NCBI GenBank assembly: GCA_002409405.1
Contig: DHNG01000028.1
Location: 62,442 to 95,545 of the forward strand
Reading direction: 5' to 3'
From: Flavobacteriales bacterium UBA5422
Lineage (GTDB): Bacteria > Bacteroidota > Bacteroidia > Flavobacteriales_D > Crocinitomicaceae
DNA length: 33,104 bases
In this document: piece after piece, positions 20,303 to 27,969 of the stretch
Layout: each line of letters starts with the position of its first letter
Position numbering within the stretch: position 1 is the first letter of the stretch
The notes under the pieces: model-generated
Told to the model about the DNA's origin: nothing
Databases searched by the model: none
The model's input: the letters and a program-made list of their open reading frames with translations, nothing else
Program-made: the position numbers and the translations under genes

Positions 20303-21262
20303 TTAAATTTCTTTTTCGATCAGGTAAACGTTTCTGGTGGAAGAATTGCGACCAATCAGTTCCGCAAGAAATCCTGCAAGGAAAAACTGGACCCCGATTA
20401 CCATTGCAGCCAAACAAATATAGAATTCTGTTCTACCTGCAATTTTCATGGCTCCCTGATTGATGAACAATTTATCAATAGTCAGGTAGAGTGTTAGCCC
20501 GAATCCGATGAGAAACATTACAATTCCGATTGCTCCGAAGAAGTGCATCGGTTTTTTTCCGAATTTCCCCATGAAAACAACGGAAATCAAATCCAACGGA
20601 CCATTTACAAAACGGTTTAATCCGAATTTTGTAACACCATATTTCCGCGCCTTGTGTTGAACTACCTTTTCGCCAATTTTCGAAAATCCCGCATTTTTTG
20701 CCAGTACAGGAATATACCGGTGCATATCACCATAAATTTCGATGCTTTTAACAACGGAGTATTTATATGCTTTCAGTCCGCAGTTGAAGTCATGCAGGTG
20801 GATTCCCGATAAACGCCGTGCGGTCCAGTTGTATAGCTTGGTAGGAATTGTTTTTGAAATGGGATCGTAGCGTTTTTTCTTCCACCCGGATACAACATCC
20901 AGGTCTTCTTCTGTAATCATCCGGTAAAGTTCCGGGATCTCTTCCGGAGAATCCTGTAGATCGGCGTCCATCGTGATGACAACATCTCCCCGGACTGCTT
21001 CAAATCCTTTTTGCAGTGCAGCAGATTTGCCGTAGTTGCGTTGAAATTTGATTCCTCTTACTTCTGAATGTGATGCAACCAATCCCTCAATGACTTGCCA
21101 TGAACGGTCTTTACTTCCGTCATCAACAAAAATCACCTCATACGAAAAAGTATGCTGATCCATTACCTGTTTAATCCAGGAATGTAATTCAGGAAGTGAT
21201 TCGTCCTCATTGTATAGCGGAATGACAACCGATATGTTTAATTTTTCTTCCAATGTTCTCAA
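20303..21262 (-). CDS. Family 2 glycosyltransferase (DPM1/GtrB-like) with two C-terminal membrane spans
   Basis: This inner-membrane GT2 enzyme probably transfers a sugar from a nucleotide donor to undecaprenyl phosphate or a related lipid. Motifs: ISVVIPLYNEDESLPE at the N-terminus, VIFVDDGSKDRSW (donor site), VVITMDADLQDSPEEIPEL (metal-binding DAD) and DFNCGLKAYK. Two transmembrane segments lie in the last 100 residues (FFGAIGIVMFLIGFGLTLYL and ICLAAMVIGVQFFLAGFLAEL, each about 20 residues). No in-frame ATG precedes the catalytic domain. Possible starts are a GTG at 21295 and TTGs at 21262 and 21253; a perfect -7 box at 21273-21280 makes the GTG unlikely. I report the TTG at 21262 (about 319 residues). 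It leads an operon with the HAD and MORN genes. Confidence 0.85.
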   Translation of the reverse strand: MRTLEEKLNISVVIPLYNEDESLPELHSWIKQVMDQHTFSYEVIFVDDGSKDRSWQVIEGLVASHSEVRGIKFQRNYGKSAALQKGFEAVRGDVVITMDADLQDSPEEIPELYRMITEEDLDVVSGWKKKRYDPISKTIPTKLYNWTARRLSGIHLHDFNCGLKAYKYSVVKSIEIYGDMHRYIPVLAKNAGFSKIGEKVVQHKARKYGVTKFGLNRFVNGPLDLISVVFMGKFGKKPMHFFGAIGIVMFLIGFGLTLYLTIDKLFINQGAMKIAGRTEFYICLAAMVIGVQFFLAGFLAELIGRNSSTRNVYLIEKEI

Positions 21263-21272
21263 TACTTGCAGA

Positions 21273-21280
21273 CAAATATA
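21273..21280 (-). promoter_or_regulatory. -7 box for the glycosyltransferase operon
   Basis: TATATTTG on the minus strand matches TAnnTTTG perfectly and lies 25 bp after the stop of the LVIVD gene. No -33 TTTG is seen at 19-21 bp. If used, it excludes the GTG start at 21295. Confidence 0.42.
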
Positions 21281-21304
21281 ATCAAGTTCGTGCACATAAG
21301 AGTG

Positions 21305-23635
21305 TCAATTTTTCACAATTCGGAATGTAGTTGTGCCAATTGTGACTAAATACATTCCGGAATGGAGGAGAGAGGTATTTATATCGGCAGAAGAAGGTGC
21401 TATCATTCCTGTTTGTACAATTCTTCCATTGATTTCACTAATCAAATAATGGGCTTCACGTTCAAGATTTCCAACGGTTATCTTCTCTTGAAACGGATTC
21501 GGGTATACCTTTAAGTTTTTTGTTGATGATAGTTCTTCTACCGAGACAGTAGATTGATTGGTCACATATAAATGGTCAAATCCTGCTTCCACAATATTTA
21601 CGTCGGGAGGATAATCCGATGTTTCAACAAGAAGCTGCATTGTACTTGTAACAGGGAGGTAATCAAGTATCCGGATCGAAGCATGTTCCCAATTGTTCAT
21701 AACATTCCGTGCTTTCAACACATCTACCTGAACCGTTTGCGAACCATTTAGTAGTGATATTGTTAGCGAATCGACAGGAGGAGTTTCCCCATGACGTGTG
21801 TAAAACCATTTGAAGTAATTGATGTGCGGATCAGTATAACCGGTTAAGTCCATCACAGGAGAGAACAGTTGAACATTTCCACCGTCTACTTCATCAGCTG
21901 AAAAATTATAATTGTGCGTATTTCCGGTGACGTAAGCATACTTGCCACAGTCCCATGGAGCATCTCTGTCCGGATTTGCTGTTTCCTGTGTCGGAAACGG
22001 AATATCCCGCGTCCATAAACCAAGCACAGCACTTCCGGTAGCATACCATCCGAAATCAAAGGTAAAGTCATCGTAATATCCTTTTTTCAATGAAACTGTA
22101 AAGTCACCGGAAGACTGATTCAGTTCCAGGTCATAACACGTTGAATAATATCCCCATTTTCCAACAATGATGGTATATATTCCTTCGTAATAAAGTGTCA
22201 TGTCCTCTTCACCGATTCCATTCGTAACCCCATCATGGGAAATGAACTGATTCTCGATTTTGATCGATGCATTTGGTAATACATCTCCGGTTGCTTCATC
22301 GAGAACGGTGATTGTGAGGTTGTACGGAGGAATAGGGATCATCTGAACATTGTGTGTAGTGATGATTCCGTTTTGCAGCACAACATTATCTGTTTCCGGG
22401 TAGTAGCCGATCTTTGTATAATTAACGGTAGCAACTCCGCCACTTGGACGACCGGTCGCATAAAAACCGCTGTTGTTTGTTGTGTTTTTATGCTCCCATG
22501 CTGCGATACTGATCTCAACATTGTCAATCGGAAGTCCCGTTGAGATGTCTGTAACAGTTCCTTCCAGGTAAGCCGCTTGTTGATAGGTTGCCCCTAAAAC
22601 AAACAGGCCGTATTCCCGGTCTGTTGCCAGTACATTCCCGGACGGGAGATAGGGGTATGCTCCCCAGCAGCCTTCAAAACCTGCTGTTTGATAGGGATAC
22701 GTATCATAGTTGCCGACTTCAATCATGTTGTACGGATAGGTAACATCATGAATGGTGACACCATCTGAATAATAACTTGTCACAATAAAATTATTAATAA
22801 AGTGGGTGTTGTGAGGTACAACATTTTTCCCCGGAGAACTCTGAATACGATCCAGCTCGATCATGTTTGCAGGGTTACTAATGTCATAAGCAGCGATGTA
22901 AGCGCCAATCACTTCGTCGGTTGTAAACGCATAATTACCAGTTGGTGTCGGCCAGATGTTGTGAGTGAAATTAGAAGGAGTCGTTTTTGTGCCCAACAAT
23001 ACAGGATTGCTTTTGTCTGTAACGTCCACAATGCTGAAAAAACCTTCATAGATGTGAGCAAGATACATCGTGTCGTTTTGAACAACGCCATCGTGGCAAT
23101 ACCAATTGTCAAATTCTCCTACAATCACTGGATGCATAGGGTTTGTCTGAATGTCCAGAATCTGAGCGCCTCCGCTCCCTACGTTCGAACCAAATAAATA
23201 GCAATAACCATCTGTTGCAAAAACGGTATGTGCCCTTGAATAGTTAATTCCCCCATCGCCGTAATAATAGCTGACAGGTAAACTGGTAGACTGGGGGAGT
23301 GGTGAGAGATCAATAATCAACAAGCCATTTGTTGCTTCAGTAGTGATGTAGGCGTAATCTCCCCAGGTAACCATATCTCGCCAGATCGATTCCATTCCCG
23401 GCTCCCAGAAAACTTCCACCGGGTTTTCAGGATCAGAGATGTCTACAATAGAGGTTCCTTTTGTTGTCCCGACAATTGCATATTCATTCCCTTCTTCATC
23501 AACATATCCCCAGATGTCATTCAATTGTGCATTATGCAGCGTCTGATAATCAACTCGGGAAAGCAATTCCATATTCAATTGTGAAAAGGAAGAAATGATA
23601 CTCAGAAAAAAGAGTGTAGTCAGAATGTATTTCAT
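21305..23635 (-). CDS. Secreted choice-of-anchor B (LVIVD-repeat) protein with T9SS sorting domain
   Basis: This 776-residue exported protein has a signal peptide (1-18, ending SSFS). Residues about 25-350 contain LVIVD-type beta-propeller repeats (SIVDISDPENPV, LLIIDLSPL, AQILDIQTNPMHPVIV, FSIVDVTDKSNPV, IAAYDISNPAN, VTIHDVTYPYN), as in choice-of-anchor B proteins. Two carboxypeptidase-regulatory-like beta-sandwich domains follow at about 353-425 (YLEGTVTDISTGLPIDNVEI) and 438-505. A region at about 510-690 resembles a jelly-roll/MAM-like module. The C-terminal roughly 70 residues are a type A sorting domain (LKVYPNPFQEKITVGN, HSGMYLVTIG, FRIVKN). It is expected on the cell surface. No catalytic residues are recognisable. 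It is transcribed away from the divergent PKD/SprB gene. Confidence 0.88.
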   Translation of the reverse strand: MKYILTTLFFLSIISSFSQLNMELLSRVDYQTLHNAQLNDIWGYVDEEGNEYAIVGTTKGTSIVDISDPENPVEVFWEPGMESIWRDMVTWGDYAYITTEATNGLLIIDLSPLPQSTSLPVSYYYGDGGINYSRAHTVFATDGYCYLFGSNVGSGGAQILDIQTNPMHPVIVGEFDNWYCHDGVVQNDTMYLAHIYEGFFSIVDVTDKSNPVLLGTKTTPSNFTHNIWPTPTGNYAFTTDEVIGAYIAAYDISNPANMIELDRIQSSPGKNVVPHNTHFINNFIVTSYYSDGVTIHDVTYPYNMIEVGNYDTYPYQTAGFEGCWGAYPYLPSGNVLATDREYGLFVLGATYQQAAYLEGTVTDISTGLPIDNVEISIAAWEHKNTTNNSGFYATGRPSGGVATVNYTKIGYYPETDNVVLQNGIITTHNVQMIPIPPYNLTITVLDEATGDVLPNASIKIENQFISHDGVTNGIGEEDMTLYYEGIYTIIVGKWGYYSTCYDLELNQSSGDFTVSLKKGYYDDFTFDFGWYATGSAVLGLWTRDIPFPTQETANPDRDAPWDCGKYAYVTGNTHNYNFSADEVDGGNVQLFSPVMDLTGYTDPHINYFKWFYTRHGETPPVDSLTISLLNGSQTVQVDVLKARNVMNNWEHASIRILDYLPVTSTMQLLVETSDYPPDVNIVEAGFDHLYVTNQSTVSVEELSSTKNLKVYPNPFQEKITVGNLEREAHYLISEINGRIVQTGMIAPSSADINTSLLHSGMYLVTIGTTTFRIVKN

Positions 23636-23659
23636 ACGATGAATTAGTCTATAGTTGCG

Positions 23660-23667
23660 TAAAGATA
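23660..23667 (-). promoter_or_regulatory. Possible -7 box for the LVIVD protein gene
   Basis: TATCTTTA on the minus strand, followed by CG, has one change from TAnnTTTG and resembles the TATATTTACG before the T9SS gene at 17522. It lies 24 bp before the ATG. No -33 box is seen. Confidence 0.35.
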
Positions 23668-23793
23668 GTGATTAAATTATTCCTTTTGAGTGAGATAAAT
23701 GAACATTTTGAAGAGTTTTTGCTTGAAAAATGGCAACTTTTAAAAAAAAATGCCGTTCTTTAGAGAGGAATACTACAATTTTATACTAATCAT

Positions 23794-26700
23794 ATGCAAC
23801 AAAAACCATATCTACTTTTACTCGTACTATTTTGTGCTTCTTACCTATTTGGGCAGGGAGAAGCGAATAATTGGTATTTTGGTAATTACGCCGGGTTGAG
23901 CTTTAACTCAAATCCACCTGTCGCATTAACAAATGGAGCGCTAACAACCTCCGAGGGGTGTGCAACAATCTCCGATGCGGCAGGTAATTTATTATTTTAT
24001 TCCGATGGATTGAATGTTTGGAACAGAAACCATTTGATCATGTCAAACGGAACAGGATTGTTGGGAAATCCTTCCTCTGCTCAATCAGCCATTATTATTC
24101 CGAAACCGGGGAGCACTACAAATTATTACATTATAACTGTTCCTGAAGCGGGATCTGTCGGAATGCGTTTCAGTGAAATCGATATGACGCTTAGCGGGGG
24201 GCTTGGAGCAATACTTCCGGGAAATAAAAATACATTAATGTTTGCACCTTCCTCTGAGAAAGTAGCAGCAGTCAAGCATGCCAACGGTGTGTATTACTGG
24301 GTGGTAGGCCGTGAAAATGGCAGCAGTAAAAAATATGTTTCTTTTTTAATTGATTGCAATGGTGTAAATACAACACCAGTGGAATCGGTGGTCGGGATTA
24401 CAAACGGAGAAAACTGGGGGTACCTGGTGGCCTCGCCTAATGGGACGAAATTAGCTTCAGCCAGTACATTCACAGGAATAGAAGTAACAGATTTCGATAA
24501 TTTAACCGGTACTGTTTCCAATGCAGTTGCGTTGGGAGCTTTGAATTACTTCGGGTATAACAATGGAAGTTACGGGGTGGCATTTTCACCGAATAGCAAT
24601 CTGTTGTACGCAACAAACATTCACAATTGGGCACTGGGACAGTGGGATTTGACGGCAGCAAATATTCCTGCAACTGAAGTATTGATCGGTTACACCAATG
24701 GAAGTTCGGTCAATCGGCCTTCTTACAATGGAGGAGCTTTACAGTTGGCGAGTGACGGGAAAATTTATGTTGCAGAAATAGGATTGAGTAGTCTGGGGGT
24801 CATTAATGATCCGAACGTGTCGGGAGCAGGATGCAACTTTGTTGCCTCCCAGGTTGGATTGGCAGGAAGAACATGCATTTTAGGGCTTCCTCCCTTTATG
24901 ACATCTTTTTTAATCAGCGATTCTGATATCACGTATACAAATGATTGTGTGGGAAGCTCAACTTCGTTTAGTATTACAGGTGCTGCGATTTTGGATTCTG
25001 TGAGATGGAATTTCGGAGATCCCGCTTCAGGAGGTAATAATGAAAGTACGGCATTAATTCCTACTCATGTTTATACTGCACCGGGGACGTATGACGTGAC
25101 CTTGATTCGTTACATTGCCTGTGTGGATGATACGATTTCTACTCAGGTTACAATACATGATTACAAGCGGTACACGAAGAATATTAGTTTGTGTTTTGGT
25201 GAGAATTTCACCCTTCCGGGAGGTACGGTTGTGAACCAGACAGGAACCTATAGTGATACATTGTCAACCACTTTTCCTCCTGCCTGTGATAGTATTGTTA
25301 CAACAATTATTACAGTACCTTCTTTATCGTTTACCCTGACAAATGATACCAGTATTTGTATTAGCAATACCGTTCAATTGGATGCACAGGGAGGAATTGA
25401 ATATGAATGGGATCCGGATCCTACCTTGAGTTCAACAACCATCCCAAACCCTGTAGCTACTCCTGCTGTGACAACAACCTATACGGTGCGAACTAAAATG
25501 CAAGTGGGTAATAACCTGGTTACCAACGGAGATTTTGAAGCAGGAAATACCGGGTTTAGTTCCGGGTATATTTATAGTCCGCCAAACCCGTTGGGACCTC
25601 CGGGACATTATACCGTTGCTCCGAATGTAACAAACGGATGGTGGCCGGCAGGATGCGGAGATCATACGTCAGGTTCTGGTAATGCATTGATTATGGATGG
25701 TGCAAATGGTACAAGTGGTGTTGCTGCAGGGGCCAGCTATTGGTGTCAGACAATACCGGTAGAACCCAACACCGAATATGCATTTTCTTCCTGGCTGACG
25801 AATGTCAATGGATCCGGAAATACATCAACATTAGGATTTGATATCAATGGTGTTCAGATTGGTGCTCCTCAAACGACTCCGCTAGCTCCCTGCCAGTGGA
25901 ATGAATTTTATGTAATCTGGAATTCTGGTAGTGCGACTTCAGCAACGATATGCCTTTCAGAGACTTCAGGAGGGCAGCCGGGGAACGATTTTGCTGTAGA
26001 TGATATTTCCTTTTATAAATTGTGTGAAGTGATTGATAGTGTACAGGTCGTAGTTAGTAATCCGCAGCCTGCCATTAATAACCCGGTGAATGTAACATGT
26101 AACGGACTGAGTAATGGTTCAGCTAATGCAAGTGTAACCGGTGGGATTGCACCATACACATACAGTTGGAATTCAACTCCTGCTCAATCAACTGCAAATG
26201 CTGCGAATTTACCCGCAGGCACCTATGTTGTCACAATTACAGATGCAATTAATTGTATGGTTGATTCTTCCGTTGTAATTACACAACCAGCTGTTTTAAC
26301 ACCGGTGATTTCTGCACAAGCAGATGCACTTTGCTACCAGTCAACAGATGGAACAGCAACAGTTGCTGTAACCGGAGGTACTGCTCCTTACACGTACAGT
26401 TGGAATACTGTTCCGGTTCAGACAGGTGCTGTTGCCACAGGATTAGCTGCCGGTACATACAGAGTGGTTGTAAGGGATGTGAACAACTGTGTTGATTCTG
26501 TTTCAGTATTAATCGGGCAACCGACAGCTTTAACTGTTGCAGTGATTGATCAGACAGATGTGTCTTGTTTCGGGTTGAGTGATGGAGGTGCAGAGGTTCA
26601 GGCAAATGGAGGAACTGCACCGTACCAATACAGTTGGAATTCAACTCCTGTTCAAACAGGATCTGTGGCTGGCAACCTTGCTGCCGGGAACTACATGGCC

Positions 26701-27795
26701 ACAGTGACAGATGACAATGCATGTACGGCAAATGTGTCGGTTGTGATTGATGAACCTGATTTATTGCAAGTGTCAGTCGGTGCAAGCCAATCACTGATCT
26801 GTCCGGGAGATTATACAACCATTACGGCACAGGCGACAGGAGGGACGACTCCTTATGTAATCACGTGGAATCAGGGGTTGTCAGGAAATCAATGGAGCCA
26901 TTCGGTATCGCCGTTGAGTGCAACGACCTATTCGGCTACGGTTACAGACGCGAATTCATGCCAACATACAGCACAAGTTTCAATTGATGTGGTGCAATTA
27001 CCCGTTGCTAATTTTTATGGAACAAATCTGGTTGGTTGTGTGCCATTGACATCAACATTTCAGAATACATCAACAGGAACGTATGCAAGTTGTGAATGGA
27101 CGTTGGAAGATGGTACTGCGATCAATGGATGTACAGCTGTTTCTAATACATTTGAAGTTCCCGGATGTCAGGATGTAACGTTGACATTGACAACCGTTGA
27201 AGGATGTGTTGTAAGTCATACAATAACAGATTATGTATGTACGGAACCTGCTCCGGTCGCGGATTTTTTCATTGCAAGACAAGAACTTTCCAATTTCGGA
27301 ACAAGCGTTGAATTTGAGAATATATCACAGCATGCGACGAATTATTTCTGGGACTTCGGAGATGATACCGGATTTTCACACCTGGAGGATCCGACACATG
27401 AATATTCAAATGACATGAGTACTGCTTACACGGTTATGTTGGTCGCTTCTAATACAATCGGTTGCTACGATACGACCTATCTGATTGTACGGATTGATGA
27501 GGTGCAATTGTTTTATGTGCCGAATACATTTACTCCGGACGGGGACCAATTTAATCAAACATTCAAACCGGTGATCAGTTCAGGAATAGATGTCTATAAT
27601 TACAGCCTGACGATCTATAATCGCTGGGGGGAACTGATTTTTGAATCACATGATACCAATGTAGGTTGGGATGGGATTTCTTATCGAACGGGAATTTTAT
27701 GCCAGGACGGAACCTATGTCTGGAAAATTGAATTGAAATCCAGGAGTATGGACGAACGGAAAATTATCCATGGGACAGTTAATTTAATCCGATAA
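23794..27795 (+). CDS. Large surface protein: propeller-like N-domain, PKD and SprB repeats, CHU_C terminus
   Basis: This 1333-residue exported protein has a signal peptide (1-20, ending YLFGQ). Residues about 25-370 look like a beta-propeller (LLFYSDGLNVWNRN, YLVASPNGTKLA, VAFSPNSNLLYATN, LQLASDGKIYVAE). A PKD domain is at about 378-452 (VRWNFGDPASGG). A jelly-roll carbohydrate-binding-like domain at about 571-745 starts with NLVTNGDFEAGN. Three SprB repeats of exactly 78 residues span about 758-991, and two more PKD domains lie at about 1069-1145 and 1153-1235 (YFWDFGDDTGF). The last 95 residues are CHU_C (FYVPNTFTPDGDQFNQTF, YNRWGELIF, VGWDGISY). This should be a T9SS-secreted adhesin or gliding-related surface protein. 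It is related in design to the protein at 12377. Confidence 0.9.
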   Translation: MQQKPYLLLLVLFCASYLFGQGEANNWYFGNYAGLSFNSNPPVALTNGALTTSEGCATISDAAGNLLFYSDGLNVWNRNHLIMSNGTGLLGNPSSAQSAIIIPKPGSTTNYYIITVPEAGSVGMRFSEIDMTLSGGLGAILPGNKNTLMFAPSSEKVAAVKHANGVYYWVVGRENGSSKKYVSFLIDCNGVNTTPVESVVGITNGENWGYLVASPNGTKLASASTFTGIEVTDFDNLTGTVSNAVALGALNYFGYNNGSYGVAFSPNSNLLYATNIHNWALGQWDLTAANIPATEVLIGYTNGSSVNRPSYNGGALQLASDGKIYVAEIGLSSLGVINDPNVSGAGCNFVASQVGLAGRTCILGLPPFMTSFLISDSDITYTNDCVGSSTSFSITGAAILDSVRWNFGDPASGGNNESTALIPTHVYTAPGTYDVTLIRYIACVDDTISTQVTIHDYKRYTKNISLCFGENFTLPGGTVVNQTGTYSDTLSTTFPPACDSIVTTIITVPSLSFTLTNDTSICISNTVQLDAQGGIEYEWDPDPTLSSTTIPNPVATPAVTTTYTVRTKMQVGNNLVTNGDFEAGNTGFSSGYIYSPPNPLGPPGHYTVAPNVTNGWWPAGCGDHTSGSGNALIMDGANGTSGVAAGASYWCQTIPVEPNTEYAFSSWLTNVNGSGNTSTLGFDINGVQIGAPQTTPLAPCQWNEFYVIWNSGSATSATICLSETSGGQPGNDFAVDDISFYKLCEVIDSVQVVVSNPQPAINNPVNVTCNGLSNGSANASVTGGIAPYTYSWNSTPAQSTANAANLPAGTYVVTITDAINCMVDSSVVITQPAVLTPVISAQADALCYQSTDGTATVAVTGGTAPYTYSWNTVPVQTGAVATGLAAGTYRVVVRDVNNCVDSVSVLIGQPTALTVAVIDQTDVSCFGLSDGGAEVQANGGTAPYQYSWNSTPVQTGSVAGNLAAGNYMATVTDDNACTANVSVVIDEPDLLQVSVGASQSLICPGDYTTITAQATGGTTPYVITWNQGLSGNQWSHSVSPLSATTYSATVTDANSCQHTAQVSIDVVQLPVANFYGTNLVGCVPLTSTFQNTSTGTYASCEWTLEDGTAINGCTAVSNTFEVPGCQDVTLTLTTVEGCVVSHTITDYVCTEPAPVADFFIARQELSNFGTSVEFENISQHATNYFWDFGDDTGFSHLEDPTHEYSNDMSTAYTVMLVASNTIGCYDTTYLIVRIDEVQLFYVPNTFTPDGDQFNQTFKPVISSGIDVYNYSLTIYNRWGELIFESHDTNVGWDGISYRTGILCQDGTYVWKIELKSRSMDERKIIHGTVNLIR
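26065..26766 (+). repeat. Three SprB repeats, exact 234-bp period
   Basis: The conserved Cys codon of each unit lies at 26098, 26332 and 26566, and the closing CAA/GAA-CC codons at 26284, 26518 and 26752, all exactly 234 bp apart. Units 1 and 3 share an identical 22-bp stretch starting at 26161 and 26629 (encoding YSWNSTP); unit 2 differs there. This suggests unit duplication or gene conversion between units 1 and 3. Confidence 0.85.
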
Positions 27796-27938
27796 AGAAA
27801 GGTGCTGTGATTGTTCTTATTTTGCCTGCTGTTGAAAATCAATACGTGGAAAAAGAGTTGTTGTAGCAGGAATGAACAAAAGACGGAAATATTGTTTTTT
27901 ATTCGTTAAATCATGTCGCGTTATCCTTTTACAATGCT
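27796..27938 (+). other. Intergenic gap before the ResB-CcsA gene
   Basis: This gap lies between the CHU_C protein stop and the ResB-CcsA promoter box. I see no terminator with a U-tract and no gene. The first codons of a possible N-terminal extension of the next gene (from the ATG at 27913) lie here and are judged non-coding. Confidence 0.45.
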
Positions 27939-27946
27939 TATTTTTG
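27939..27946 (+). promoter_or_regulatory. -7 box for the ResB-CcsA gene
   Basis: TATTTTTG followed by C is a perfect TAnnTTTG box, 23 bp before the ATG at 27970, the same distance as for the ABC-F gene. It lies inside the longer open frame that starts at 27913 and therefore argues against that start. No -33 TTTG is visible. Confidence 0.45.
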
Positions 27947-27969
27947 CCCCGAAACTAAATGAGGTGAGC

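Noticed and set aside
26279..26818. 179-codon open frame on the minus strand opposite the SprB repeats
   Set aside because: It is antisense to a well-supported repeat protein. Its composition (many Leu, His, Gln and Ser) mirrors the repeated codons of the other strand.
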